Shown here: positions 9,180-18,252 of the stretch, piece after piece
How the letters are laid out: the number at the start of each line of letters is the position of its first letter
Numbering within the stretch: the first letter of the stretch is position 1
Origin: DATGKG01 sp963783145
GTDB lineage: Bacteria > Desulfobacterota > Binatia > Binatales > Binataceae
Assembly: GCA_963783145.1 (NCBI GenBank)
Contig: CAWAMM010000005.1
Coordinates: 124,001 to 188,000 of the forward strand
Length of the DNA stretch: 64,000 nucleotides
Reading direction: 5' to 3'
Program-made: the position numbers and the translations under genes
Notes under the pieces: model-generated
The model's input: the letters and a program-made list of their open reading frames with translations, nothing else
Database searches by the model: none
Told to the model about the DNA's origin: nothing

Positions 9180-10337
9180 TTAGGCCGGCGTATAGCCGTC
9201 ACGCAGGATCGACTTCGCAATCAGCATGCGCTGAACTTCGCTGGTGCCCTCGCCGATTTCCGCCAACTTCGCGTCGCGCATGTAGCGCTCGACCGGGAAA
9301 TCGGTGACGTAGCCGTAGCCGCCATGAATCTGAACCGCCTTGGTGGTCGTCCACATCGCGACCTCGGACGCGAACAGCTTCGCCATCGCGGCCTCACGCG
9401 CGAATGGCTTGCCTTGATCCTTCAACTGCGCGGCGCGGCAAATCAGCACCCACGATGCATCGATGCGCGTGGCCATGTCGGCGATCATGAATTGAATCGC
9501 CTGGAAGTCCGCGATGCGCTTCTCGAATTGCCGCCGCTCCAGCGCGTAGGCCTTCGCTTCCTCGAAGCCGCCCCGCGCCATGCCGGCCGCGAATCCCGCG
9601 ATGCCGATGCGCCCGCCTTCGAGAATCTTCATCGCCTGCGAATATCCCGCGCCGAGCTCGCCGATAAGGTTGCGGGCGGGCACCGTGACATTCTCGAAAA
9701 TCACTTCCGCGGTGTCCGATGCTCGAAGCCCCAGCTTCTCGATGCGTTTGCCGTTACTGAGACCCGCAGTTCCGCGATCAACGATGAATGCTGAAATCCC
9801 CGCGCGCCCCTTTTCGGGCGCGGTTTTCGCGGTCACGACGTAGACATCACCGACGGAGCCGTTAGTGATGAACATCTTGGAGCCGTTGATGACGTAGTTA
9901 TCGCCGACCCGGTTGGCGCGCGTGAGCATCGCGGCCGCATCGGAACCGGAGTTGGGCTCGGTCAGGCACCAAGCGCCAATTTTCTTCGCCGCGAGCAGGT
10001 CGGGAACATAGTGATCACGATGCTCGTCCGATGCGAAATTCGCAATGTGACCGGTTGACAGCGACATGTGCGCGGCGGCGGTGAGCCCGATCGATGCATC
10101 GAAGCGCGAGAGTCCCTCGACCACCAGCACTTGCGAGAGCGTGTCGGCGCCTCCCCCGCCCCATTTTTCCGGAAACGCGACGCCGAGGAATCCGAGCTCG
10201 CCGAGCTTCTCAAAAACTTTGCGCGGGAAAATTTCCTTCTTGTCCCATTCGGTGGAATGGGGCTTGATTTCGCGCTCGGCAAAAACGGTCAGCGTATCGC
10301 GGATGCGCCGCTGCTCCTCTGTCATATCGAAGTTCAT
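9180..10337 (-). CDS. acyl-CoA dehydrogenase
   Basis: 385 residues, normal length for the family. Recognisable blocks are the N-terminal helical domain (MTEEQRRIRDTLTVFAE), the FAD/substrate motif CLTEPNSGSDAAAM, and the C-terminal segment QIHGGYGYVTDFPVERYMRD followed by EIGEGTSEVQRMLIAK. The enzyme oxidises an acyl-CoA to the 2-enoyl-CoA and passes electrons to ETF. It is the last gene of a five-gene minus-strand run with a crotonase, another dehydrogenase and a mutase, so it probably serves branched-chain or short-chain acyl-CoA breakdown. Confidence 0.93.
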   Translation of the reverse strand: MNFDMTEEQRRIRDTLTVFAEREIKPHSTEWDKKEIFPRKVFEKLGELGFLGVAFPEKWGGGGADTLSQVLVVEGLSRFDASIGLTAAAHMSLSTGHIANFASDEHRDHYVPDLLAAKKIGAWCLTEPNSGSDAAAMLTRANRVGDNYVINGSKMFITNGSVGDVYVVTAKTAPEKGRAGISAFIVDRGTAGLSNGKRIEKLGLRASDTAEVIFENVTVPARNLIGELGAGYSQAMKILEGGRIGIAGFAAGMARGGFEEAKAYALERRQFEKRIADFQAIQFMIADMATRIDASWVLICRAAQLKDQGKPFAREAAMAKLFASEVAMWTTTKAVQIHGGYGYVTDFPVERYMRDAKLAEIGEGTSEVQRMLIAKSILRDGYTPA

Positions 10338-10358
10338 CAGAATTCCGTAGTCGAAAGG

Positions 10359-10763
10359 TCAGTCGCGCGGATGCACATTCGCATGCACCCATTTCACAAT
10401 GTCTTCGGTCGAAGCGCCCGGGGTGAAGATTTCCCGCACGCCCATTTGCTTCAATTTGGTCGCGTCTTCCTCGGGGATGATGCCGCCGCCGAAAATCGCG
10501 ACGTCGTCGGCCCCCTTCTCTTTCAGCAGCCGCAGCACTTCCGGAAACAGCGTCATATGCGCACCCGAGAGCACGCTGAGGCCGACCGCATCGGCGTCTT
10601 CCTGCACGGTCGCCTCGGCGATCATCTCCGGAGTCTGATGCAGCCCGGTGTAAATGACCTCGAAGCCGGCGTCGCGCAGCGCGCGCGCGATAATTTTCGC
10701 GCCGCGGTCGTGCCCGTCGAGGCCTGGTTTCGCGACAATGATTCGGAGCCGTTTGTCTGCCAT
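10359..10763 (-). CDS. acyl-CoA mutase small subunit (cobalamin-binding)
   Basis: 134 residues forming only the B12-binding domain of methylmalonyl-CoA-type mutases. DxHxxG (D16, H18, G21 in GLDGHDRG) supplies the lower axial histidine for cobalt. SVLSGAHMT and GGGIIPEED are later binding-loop motifs. The ATG directly follows the TAA of the large-subunit gene, so the two are translated together. Separate large and small subunits are known for archaeal-type methylmalonyl-CoA mutases and for isobutyryl- and 2-hydroxyisobutyryl-CoA mutases. The carbon skeleton rearranged is therefore not fixed by the architecture. Confidence 0.92.
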   Translation of the reverse strand: MADKRLRIIVAKPGLDGHDRGAKIIARALRDAGFEVIYTGLHQTPEMIAEATVQEDADAVGLSVLSGAHMTLFPEVLRLLKEKGADDVAIFGGGIIPEEDATKLKQMGVREIFTPGASTEDIVKWVHANVHPRD

Positions 10764-12398
10764 TTAAATCCAGCCTGGGTCGGTATAGACGCCAAACTCG
10801 GCACGGAAAATATCCGAGATCTCGCCGACGCTGGCGCTGTTGCGCACCGCCTCGCAAATCGGCGGCATCAGATTCTCGCCCGAGCGGCAGGCCTCGGCGA
10901 CGCGCTGCAGCGCGTCTTTGAGAGTGGTCGAATTGCGCTCGCGCTTGACTTTCCGCACGCGCTGAATCTGCCGCTCTTCGAGGTCGCGATCAATTTTCAG
11001 CGTCTGGATCGGGATTTCCTCGGGGATGGAGTACTTGTTGACGCCGACCACCACCTTCTCGTTCTTTTCCAGTTGACGCTGATATGCGAACGCCGCCTCG
11101 GCGATCTCGCGCTGCGGATAGCCGGTGTCGATTGCCTTCAGCATGCCGCCCATCTCATCGATCCTGCGGATGTAGGCCATCGCCTCCGCTTCCATCTTGT
11201 CGGTGAGCGCCTCGATGGCGAAACTGCCACCGAGCGGATCGATGGTGTTCGTAACGCCGGTTTCTTCCGCGATGATCTGCTGGGTGCGCAGCGCTACCAT
11301 CACCGCATTCTCAGTCGGCAGCGCGAGGGTCTCGTCCATCGAGTTAGTGTGGAGCGACTGCACGCCGCCCATCACGCCCGCGAGCGCCTGGATCGCGACC
11401 CGCACGACATTGTTGATGGGCTGTTGCGCGGTGAGCGATGCGCCTGCGGTTTGCGCATGACAGCGCAGTGTCATCGAGCGCTCACTCTTCGCACCCCAGC
11501 GCTCCTTCATCAGTTTGGCCCAGATGCGGCGGGCGGCGCGCAGCTTCGCAACCTCTTCGAGGAAGTCGTTGTGGATGTTCCAGAAGAACGACAGGCGCGG
11601 CCCGAATTCGTCTACGCTCAGCCCGCGCGACATTGCATCCTCGACGTAGCAGATTCCGTCGGCGAGGGTGAACGCAAGTTCCTGCACCGCGGTCGAGCCG
11701 CATTCGCGGATGTGATAGCCGCTGATCGATACCGCATGCCATCGCGGCACCTTCTTCGCGCAGAACTCGATCATGTCGGTGACGACGCGCAGCGACGGCG
11801 CGGGCGGCGAGATCCATTCTTTCTGTGCGATGAACTCCTTGAGCATGTCGTTCTGGATGGTGCCGCCGACGCGTTCCCAGGGCACGCCGTTGCGCTCCGC
11901 CATCACCAGGTACATCGCGAGCAGCACCGACGCCGAGCAGTTCACCGTCATCGAGGTGGTAACCTTGTCGAGCGGGATGCCCTTGAACAGCGTCATCATG
12001 TCGTCGATGGTGCTGACCGCGACGCCCTCGCGCCCGACTTCACCCTGCGCGCGCTCGTGGTCGGCGTCGTAGCCCATCAGCGTCGGCATGTCGAATGCGG
12101 TTGAGAGGCCGTCCTGGCCCTGCTTGAGCAGGAAATGGAAGCGCTGATTGGTGTCTTCGGCCAGACCGAAGCCGGCAAACTGGCGCATCGTCCACAAGCG
12201 GCCGCGATACATCGAGCCATACGGCCCACGCGTGTAGGGATACTCGCCCGGATTGCCGAGCTTCTCATCATAGGTACCGCTCACATCCTGTGGCGTGTAG
12301 AGCGGATCGATCTCCATGTCGGAGACGGTCGAGAAGCGAATCGGCCGCTCCTTCGCATCCTGGTACGAGCCTTTCAACCATTCTTGCTTGTTCGACAT
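10764..12398 (-). CDS. acyl-CoA mutase large subunit (methylmalonyl-CoA mutase type)
   Basis: 544 residues carrying the TIM-barrel substrate domain without the B12 domain. The N-terminal block YPYTRGPYGSMYRGRLWTMR, the barrel motif GLSTAFDMPTLMGYD and SISGYH (His229, the conserved active-site histidine region) are all present. The family interconverts methylmalonyl-CoA and succinyl-CoA by an adenosylcobalamin radical mechanism. This split-subunit subfamily also includes isobutyryl-CoA mutase-like enzymes. It sits 2 bp after an acyl-CoA dehydrogenase gene and directly before the small subunit. No chaperone GTPase (MeaB/ArgK) gene is in the window. Confidence 0.92.
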   Translation of the reverse strand: MSNKQEWLKGSYQDAKERPIRFSTVSDMEIDPLYTPQDVSGTYDEKLGNPGEYPYTRGPYGSMYRGRLWTMRQFAGFGLAEDTNQRFHFLLKQGQDGLSTAFDMPTLMGYDADHERAQGEVGREGVAVSTIDDMMTLFKGIPLDKVTTSMTVNCSASVLLAMYLVMAERNGVPWERVGGTIQNDMLKEFIAQKEWISPPAPSLRVVTDMIEFCAKKVPRWHAVSISGYHIRECGSTAVQELAFTLADGICYVEDAMSRGLSVDEFGPRLSFFWNIHNDFLEEVAKLRAARRIWAKLMKERWGAKSERSMTLRCHAQTAGASLTAQQPINNVVRVAIQALAGVMGGVQSLHTNSMDETLALPTENAVMVALRTQQIIAEETGVTNTIDPLGGSFAIEALTDKMEAEAMAYIRRIDEMGGMLKAIDTGYPQREIAEAAFAYQRQLEKNEKVVVGVNKYSIPEEIPIQTLKIDRDLEERQIQRVRKVKRERNSTTLKDALQRVAEACRSGENLMPPICEAVRNSASVGEISDIFRAEFGVYTDPGWI

Positions 12399-12400
12399 TT

Positions 12401-13546
12401 TCAGTGAGCCCCTAAAGTCTGGGTCGCGATGACCAGGCGCTGAATCTCGGAAGTGCCTTCGTAAATTTCAGTAATTTTGGCGTCGCGGAAATACCGCTCG
12501 ACCTGAAATTCCTTGGTATAGCCGTAGCCGCCGTGAATCTGCACCGCTTCGATCGCCGCGCTCATCGCGGCCTCGGCGGCGAAGAGTTTCGCCATCGCGG
12601 ATTCGCGGGTGCAGGGCAGGCCCGCATCTTTTAGTGATGCAGCGCGAAGATTCAGCAGCCGGGCCGCATCGATCTCGACCGCCATGTCGGCGAGCTTCCA
12701 CTGAATCGCCTGATATTGCGCGATCGGCTTGCCGAAGGTCTGGCGCTGCTGCGCGTACTTCAGCGAATCCTCGAGCGCCGCGCGACCGATCCCGATGGCT
12801 TGCGCCGCGATTCCGATACGCCCGCCGTCGAGCGTCTTCATCGCAACTTTGAAGCCCTCGCCTTCCTTGGTCAGGAGATTCTCGCGCGGCACCTTCATGT
12901 CGGTGAAGCTGAGCTGCGCGCTCTGCGCACCGTGAATCCCCATCTTGTCTTCGACGCGCGTGACCGCCCATCCCGGCGTCGAGGTCTCGACCGCGAACGC
13001 GGCGATGCCATGGTTTCCCTTCGACGCATCGGTCATCGCGAACACGATCGCGACGCCGCTCTGCGGAGAATTGGTGATGAAATTTTTGGTGCCGTTGATG
13101 ACGTAATAATCGCCCTCGCGCACTGCCTTGGTCTTTTGCCCGGCGGCATCGGAGCCCGCCTGCGGTTCGGTCAGCGCGAAGCATCCAATCCATTCGCCGG
13201 TCGCCATCTTCGGCAGGAAGTGGTCCTTCTGGCGATCGTTGCCGAGCCCGAGAATCGGCCACGATGCGAGCGACGAATGCGCGGACACAATAACCGCCGT
13301 CGAGGCGCATTCGACCGCAAGCTCCTCGACGACCAGCGCATAGGCAACATGGTCGAGGCCCGCGCCGCCGTATTTCTCAGGGATGAAGATGCCGAGCATG
13401 CCGAGCTTGCCGAGGTCCGCCATCGTCGCGGCGGGATAGCGATGCGTCCGGTCCGTCTCGACGCCGGCCTTATCGAGTTTTTCGCGCGCATAGCGCCGCG
13501 CGGTATCGCGCGCGCCGCGTTGAGCTTCTGTCAGTTCGAGGTCCAT
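12401..13546 (-). CDS. acyl-CoA dehydrogenase
   Basis: 381 residues. Family landmarks are CFALTEPQAGSDAAGQ (FAD and substrate contacts), the mid-domain YYVINGTKNFITNS, QIHGGYGYTKEFQVERYFRD, and the catalytic-base region EIYEGTSEIQRLVIA. This set is typical of short/branched-chain acyl-CoA dehydrogenases of the butyryl-CoA type. It lies between the crotonase (125 bp upstream) and the mutase large subunit (2 bp downstream), consistent with sequential beta-oxidation steps. Confidence 0.94.
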   Translation of the reverse strand: MDLELTEAQRGARDTARRYAREKLDKAGVETDRTHRYPAATMADLGKLGMLGIFIPEKYGGAGLDHVAYALVVEELAVECASTAVIVSAHSSLASWPILGLGNDRQKDHFLPKMATGEWIGCFALTEPQAGSDAAGQKTKAVREGDYYVINGTKNFITNSPQSGVAIVFAMTDASKGNHGIAAFAVETSTPGWAVTRVEDKMGIHGAQSAQLSFTDMKVPRENLLTKEGEGFKVAMKTLDGGRIGIAAQAIGIGRAALEDSLKYAQQRQTFGKPIAQYQAIQWKLADMAVEIDAARLLNLRAASLKDAGLPCTRESAMAKLFAAEAAMSAAIEAVQIHGGYGYTKEFQVERYFRDAKITEIYEGTSEIQRLVIATQTLGAH

Positions 13547-13598
13547 TTAGTCCAGCCGTACTTGTTTTACCTTAGCACCGACCATTCGGTCGATAGAA

Positions 13599-13625
13599 AT
13601 GGCTTTCGACATCGTCGAAAGCCAT
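13599..13625. repeat. intergenic hairpin (REP-like)
   Basis: ATGGCTTTCGAC and its complement form a 12-bp stem around ATC. It lies between the crotonase stop and the dehydrogenase start. It is followed by CCTGAGCGCAGCGAAGG, whose ends recur around a longer insert near 38.28 kb. There is no T-tract, so it is unlikely to be an intrinsic terminator. Confidence 0.6.
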
Positions 13626-13671
13626 CCTGAGCGCAGCGAAGGGACGAAAGAAAAAACTACGACGGAAGGTG

Positions 13672-14451
13672 CTACTTATGACGCCAAGAGGGTTGGCGCT
13701 TGCCGACGAAGGCCTCGGTGCCCTCGACGCGATCCTCGCTCGCGAATGCGATCCCGAATGATTCCTGCTCGAAGCGCAGCCCGGCGTCTTCTTCCATCGT
13801 GAACGATGCGCGCAGCGCGGCCTTCGCCTGGCGCAGCGCGACCGAAGATTTGGAGGCAATTTTTTCCGCCAGCTTGCGCGTCTCGGCCATCAACTGATCG
13901 GGCGCGACGACGTAATTCACCAAGCCTAGCTCCAACGCGGTTTTCGCATCGATCATGTCGCCGGTCATGATCAGCTCGCGCGCCTTCGCCTGTCCGATCC
14001 GATGCGGCAGACGCTGGGTGCCGCCGAATCCGGGGATCAGCCCGAGGTTGATTTCCGGTTGGCCGAAGCGCGCCTTCTCGCTCGCGACGATGAGGTCGCA
14101 CGCCATCGCGAGTTCGACCCCGCCCCCGAGCGCAAAGCCGTTGACTGCCGCGATGACGGGAATCGGCAAATCCTCGATGGTGCCCATCACGCGATGGCCG
14201 AGGCGCGAGAACTCCAGCCCCTCGACGGTGCTCATCTTGGACATCTGCGCGATGTCGGCGCCGGCAACGAATGCGCGATCTCCCGCGCCGGTGATGATCA
14301 GCACGCGCACGGAAGTATCGTGGCGAACCTCGCGCAGGACTTGCGCGATCTGTTCGAGGACGGATTTATTTAGCGCATTGAGCGCGGGCGGCCGGTTGAC
14401 GGTAAGTGTCGCAATCGGAGCTTTGTCAAAAATTATGTCGATCAGTTCCAT
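13672..14451 (-). CDS. enoyl-CoA hydratase (crotonase family)
   Basis: 259 residues from the ATG at 14451, where homology begins; the reading frame stays open upstream to 14547 but that stretch is not family-like. AFVAGADI is at residues 60-67. Both catalytic glutamates are in canonical context: E113 in GGGVELAMACD and E133 in FGQPEINLG, followed by GFGGTQRLPHRIG. It should be a genuine syn-hydratase of 2-enoyl-CoAs. It is the first gene of the crotonase, dehydrogenase, mutase, dehydrogenase run. Confidence 0.94.
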   Translation of the reverse strand: MELIDIIFDKAPIATLTVNRPPALNALNKSVLEQIAQVLREVRHDTSVRVLIITGAGDRAFVAGADIAQMSKMSTVEGLEFSRLGHRVMGTIEDLPIPVIAAVNGFALGGGVELAMACDLIVASEKARFGQPEINLGLIPGFGGTQRLPHRIGQAKARELIMTGDMIDAKTALELGLVNYVVAPDQLMAETRKLAEKIASKSSVALRQAKAALRASFTMEEDAGLRFEQESFGIAFASEDRVEGTEAFVGKRQPSWRHK

Positions 14452-14932
14452 CGGATGAAAACCTCGCTTGGAGATGGCGGCTTCGACATTCCAACTTGCA
14501 GGCGGGAGTGTCAACGTTCGTGAGGGAGTCCGATTGCGACTCATCACGTGCTAGAATCGCATTCGTGGTTACTCACAGAGAAATGCGACGGAGAGGTCGG
14601 ATCTAATAGAAGACGGAGTAGCCAACGAAAAAAATGGAAAGAATTTACTACTGTAAACTGTGCGAGAAAGCCATTCTCGATGGGCAGTGGGAATTCTACA
14701 AAGCGGCGCCGCAGTCCAATTCCATCAGACAGCATCGCTCTCTGGCGCACCGGCAAATGCTTCGCAATCGCTTTCCAGGACAGTCCGTTGAACCACGCGT
14801 CCATATCGCGTGTGCTCAGATTTATAGGGGGACGGTGCGTGTTTAGCTTGAAGATTCGACCACGGAGAAGCGGTCGAAAACCCAAGAAGAAACAACCAGC
14901 GGTCGAGCCTTCCGAAAAAACGGAAAATAGTT
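14452..14932. other. 481-bp region without a firmly supported gene
   Basis: This lies between the crotonase start and the glpX stop, and looks less GC-rich than its surroundings. The only candidate is the small CxxC reading frame at 14634-14846. No clear promoter, terminator or repeat was recognised. Confidence 0.4.
14634..14846 (+). CDS. possible small zinc-binding protein
   Basis: A 70-codon frame starting MERIYYCKLCEKA. A CxxC pair at residues 7 and 10 is followed by a histidine cluster (RQHRSLAHRQM), which could give a four-ligand zinc site. The sequence is less GC-rich than its neighbours. The nearest ribosome-binding-like GGAG is rather far upstream. The last 15 codons read poorly, and a lysine/arginine-rich stretch follows in another frame, so a frameshift is possible. 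It is a weak candidate with no recognised homologue. Confidence 0.3.
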   Translation: MERIYYCKLCEKAILDGQWEFYKAAPQSNSIRQHRSLAHRQMLRNRFPGQSVEPRVHIACAQIYRGTVRV

Positions 14933-15886
14933 CTAATACTCCGGCTTGAAGTCGAAATGGTGGATCGATTCGATGAAGCGCACCGTACGAGTCTTCGAGC
15001 GCATCACGACGCTGTTGGTCATTGCACCGCCGGAGAAAAATCGCACCCCATGCAGATAGTCGCCCGTCGTCACTCCGGTCGCCGCGAACATCACGTTATC
15101 GCCCGACATCTCTTGCAGCGTGTAGCGATGCTTCAAATCGAGGATGCCGGCGGCGAGGCATTCCTCGGCCTCGGCCTCGTTGCGCGGCATGAAGCGCACC
15201 TGCATCTCCCCACCCGCGGAACGAATCGCGGCCGCCGCGAGCACGCCCTGATGCGCTCCGCCGACGCCGAGCAGCATATCGATTTCGCTTTCCGGGCGAG
15301 TGGTCGCGATCGCGGCTGAAAGATCGCCGGCCGACAACAGCTTGATTCCCGCACCAGCCTTGCGAACTTCGGTAATCAATTTTTCATGGCGCGGGCGATC
15401 GAGAATCGCGACGCGCAAATCTTCGACATAGACTTTTTTCGCTTCGGCCAGCGCCTTCAGGTTGTCGGCGGGCGAGCGATCGAGATCGATCACGCCGACG
15501 CCGAAGGGGCCGGTCGCGATTTTATCCATGTAAGTATCGGGGCAGCGCAGAATTTTGCCGCGCTCCGAAAGCGCGATACACGAGACCGAGTTGGGACCGC
15601 CCATCGCGCAGATGAACGCGCCTTCGAGCGCATCGAGCGCGACGTCAACCTCGGGACCCGCGCCTACCCCCACCATCTCACCGTTATAAAGGACGTCGAC
15701 GTCGGCCTGCTCGCCCTCGCCGATGACGATCTTGCCGTCCATGTTGATCGAGTTGAGCGCCTTGCGCATCGCGTCGCAGGCCGCGCGATCCGCCATCCGT
15801 TCGTCGCCCTTACCGATGAAGCGGGCGGCTGCGAGAGCGGCGGCTTCGGTCGCGCGTGCAACTTCGAGGGCCAGGTTGCGATCCAT
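14933..15886 (-). CDS. glpX: class II fructose-1,6-bisphosphatase
   Basis: 317 residues, the normal GlpX length. The opening MDRNLALEVARATEAAALAA, the metal-site segment IVIGEGEQADVDVLY, and DALEGAFICAMGGPNS are highly characteristic. The enzyme removes the 1-phosphate of fructose-1,6-bisphosphate in gluconeogenesis in the cytoplasm. It lies 33 bp downstream of the ApgM-like gene on the same strand and may be cotranscribed with the threonine genes. Confidence 0.96.
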   Translation of the reverse strand: MDRNLALEVARATEAAALAAARFIGKGDERMADRAACDAMRKALNSINMDGKIVIGEGEQADVDVLYNGEMVGVGAGPEVDVALDALEGAFICAMGGPNSVSCIALSERGKILRCPDTYMDKIATGPFGVGVIDLDRSPADNLKALAEAKKVYVEDLRVAILDRPRHEKLITEVRKAGAGIKLLSAGDLSAAIATTRPESEIDMLLGVGGAHQGVLAAAAIRSAGGEMQVRFMPRNEAEAEECLAAGILDLKHRYTLQEMSGDNVMFAATGVTTGDYLHGVRFFSGGAMTNSVVMRSKTRTVRFIESIHHFDFKPEY

Positions 15887-15919
15887 TTATGACTCCCGCG
15901 AAAAATCCGAGCTGTTTCT

Positions 15920-17146
15920 TCAGTTCGCTTCGATCGCGCCGCCACGGTTAAGCAGCGTTTCGATCAGCCGATAGCCGTCGGTGAGCGAGGTGCCGGTCGC
16001 CTTGCCGTCAGCCTCGGTATAGCGGCGCGCCTTCGCGCCCACGTTTTCAAAAGAGCGGTTAGATATTATCGCAAACGGCACCGCTTCGCTGGAATGGGTT
16101 TTGATCTTGCTCGGCGTCGCATGGTCGGGCTGCAACAGGAGGCGGAACTCGCCCATTTTGCCGAGGCCGTCGAGCATTGGACCGAGGATCAACTCATCGA
16201 TGCGCTCGATGGCTTCCTTCTTCAAATCTGCGCGGCCCATGTGACCGGCTTCATCGGGCGCCTCGATGTGCAACAGCAGAAAGTCCTTGTGCTCCAGTGA
16301 CTTGAGGCCGTAGCGACCTTTTGCGGCGTAGTCGGTATCGAGGAATCCGGTTGCGCCCGGCACCGTGATCACTTCGAGACCGGCGAGACGGCCGACTCCA
16401 TTCACCAAATCGACTGCCGAGATAACCGAACCCTCGAGGCCGAAGCGTTCCTTGAGCGTCGGCACCGCGGGGCGCGTGCCCTGCCCCCAAAACCACGCCG
16501 AAGTCGCCTCGATTTTTCCCGCGGCGCGGCGCGCCTGGTTCACCGGATGCTCGCGCAAAATCTCCTGCGACTTTTTCATCAGCGCGAGAATGCGATCGGC
16601 GCCCTCACCTTCAGGCAGGTGACCCTCGATGCTCTGGCCGGTGATGTCGTGCGGCGGCGTGAGCTTGGTGCTGCGCGCGCCGTTGCGCCACATCATCAGA
16701 TGCCGATAACTGACGCCATTGAAAAACTCGATGCCGTCGCGCGCGAGTTGCTCGCGAAGATCCGCAACGATGCGCGCCGCCTCCTCGCTGGTGATGTGGC
16801 CTGAGGTGAAATCATGCATCACCGTCGTGCCGCCTTCGTACTGAAGCGAGACGAGGTTCATGCGGAACACTACGTCGCCGGGACCCATCGCAATGCCCAT
16901 GCTGGCGGCCTCAATCGGCGCGCGCCCGGTGTGATAGCGCTTGGGGTCGTATCCCATCATCGACATGGTGCCGACGTCGCTGCCGGGCGCCATGCCGTCG
17001 GGAATCGTGAGGGTAAGGCCGAGCGTGCCGCGCGTCGCGATGAGATCCATGTTGGGTTTGTGCGCGGCTTCGAGTGGAGTCTTGCCGCCAAGTTCCTCGC
17101 ACGGCCAATCAGCCATCCCGTCGCCATGGATGATGACGTACTTCAT
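15920..17146 (-). CDS. ApgM-like protein, probable alternative homoserine kinase
   Basis: 408 residues of the archaeal-type cofactor-independent phosphoglycerate mutase fold (alkaline phosphatase superfamily). The metal-site start YVIIHGDGMADWP and GMAPGSDVGTMSMMGYDP, containing the phospho-acceptor serine region, are clear. EAPDEAGHMG and LQPDHATPSK supply further metal ligands. By name it would interconvert 3- and 2-phosphoglycerate. However, its start overlaps the thrC stop by 4 nt, homoserine dehydrogenase is next, and no ThrB is present. From memory, TIGR02535 describes such ApgM-like neighbours of thrC as proposed homoserine kinases. I favour that role; phosphoglycerate mutase activity is the alternative. 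Confidence 0.85.
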   Translation of the reverse strand: MKYVIIHGDGMADWPCEELGGKTPLEAAHKPNMDLIATRGTLGLTLTIPDGMAPGSDVGTMSMMGYDPKRYHTGRAPIEAASMGIAMGPGDVVFRMNLVSLQYEGGTTVMHDFTSGHITSEEAARIVADLREQLARDGIEFFNGVSYRHLMMWRNGARSTKLTPPHDITGQSIEGHLPEGEGADRILALMKKSQEILREHPVNQARRAAGKIEATSAWFWGQGTRPAVPTLKERFGLEGSVISAVDLVNGVGRLAGLEVITVPGATGFLDTDYAAKGRYGLKSLEHKDFLLLHIEAPDEAGHMGRADLKKEAIERIDELILGPMLDGLGKMGEFRLLLQPDHATPSKIKTHSSEAVPFAIISNRSFENVGAKARRYTEADGKATGTSLTDGYRLIETLLNRGGAIEAN

Positions 17147-18249
17147 TCGTTCTCCATGATCTTGAGGACCTTATTTATATCGGGCTCGACCACGATCGTA
17201 TTGCTGAGATTTTTCAGCGCCGTGTCGGGATCCTTCAGACCGTGGCCGGTGAGCGTACAAACGACGACCGATCCCGGCTTGATGCCACCGGTCGCGCCAT
17301 ACTTGAGCAGTCCCGCCACCGATGCCGCCGAGGCGGGCTCCGCGAAAACTCCCGCCGCGGCGATCAATCGATACGCCGCGAGAATTTCCGCATCGGTCAC
17401 CATATCGATGATGCCGCCGGACTCGTCACGCGCAGCGACTGCCTGTTTCCAGCTCGCCGGATTGCCGATTTTGATCGCGGTCGCGACCGTCTTCGGATCG
17501 TCGATGGGATGGCCGACGACGATGGGCGCCGATTCGGCCGCCTGATAGCCCATCATCTTCGGGAGACCTTGCGCCAGACCTTTTTCCTTGTACTCGCAAT
17601 AGCCCGCCCAATACGCGGTGATGTTGCCCGCGTTGCCGACCGGCAGAAAATGGTGCGTCGGGGCATCGCCGAGCTGATCACAAATTTCGAACGCGCCAGT
17701 CTTCTGACCCGCGATGCGATCCGGATTCACGCTGTTCACGAGGCGAATGCGCTGGGGGTCGCGCTCGGCAACATCGCGGACCACCTTCAAGCAAATGTCG
17801 AAGTTACCGATCACTTCGAGGACGCGGGCGCCATGCATCACGCTTTGGGAAAGCTTGCCGACCGCGACCGAGCCTTTGGGAATCAAAACAAATGCTTTAA
17901 GTCCGGCGCGGGCAGCATATGCCGCCGCCGACGCCGCGGTATTGCCGGTCGAGGCGCATATGACGGTCCGAGCGCCCTCGCCGAGCGCCTTGGAGATGGC
18001 GACCGTCATCCCACGATCCTTGAAGGAGCCCGTCGGGTTGAGGCCATCGTATTTCAAGTAAACCTTTATGTTTGGCCCGAGACGTTCTCCCAATGGGATA
18101 CTCTCGATGAGCGGTGTATTACCCTCATTGAGGGTCACCACCGGCGTCTTGCTGCTCACCGGCAGGAAGCGCCGGTAGTGCTCGATGAGCCCAGGCCATC
18201 GCGTCAGCCGCGCTGAAGCGTCATTGGATATCGTCTTCTTTGCGGCCAT
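17143..18249 (-). CDS. thrC: threonine synthase
   Basis: 368 residues of the fold-type II PLP family. The PLP lysine is K77 in NPTGSFKDRGM. A glycine-rich phosphate loop follows later (PVGNAGNITAYW). It converts O-phosphohomoserine to threonine. It begins 3 bp after homoserine dehydrogenase and overlaps the ApgM-like gene by 4 nt (ATGA), so translation of the three is coupled. The short form without the long N-terminal extension is usual for this bacterial class. Confidence 0.95.
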   Translation of the reverse strand: MAAKKTISNDASARLTRWPGLIEHYRRFLPVSSKTPVVTLNEGNTPLIESIPLGERLGPNIKVYLKYDGLNPTGSFKDRGMTVAISKALGEGARTVICASTGNTAASAAAYAARAGLKAFVLIPKGSVAVGKLSQSVMHGARVLEVIGNFDICLKVVRDVAERDPQRIRLVNSVNPDRIAGQKTGAFEICDQLGDAPTHHFLPVGNAGNITAYWAGYCEYKEKGLAQGLPKMMGYQAAESAPIVVGHPIDDPKTVATAIKIGNPASWKQAVAARDESGGIIDMVTDAEILAAYRLIAAAGVFAEPASAASVAGLLKYGATGGIKPGSVVVCTLTGHGLKDPDTALKNLSNTIVVEPDINKVLKIMENE

Positions 18250-18252
18250 CGC

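Noticed and set aside
10068..12104. 678-codon plus-strand open frame
   Set aside because: It lies antisense to the acyl-CoA dehydrogenase and both mutase genes, which carry full family motifs. Long antisense frames are expected in this GC-rich DNA.
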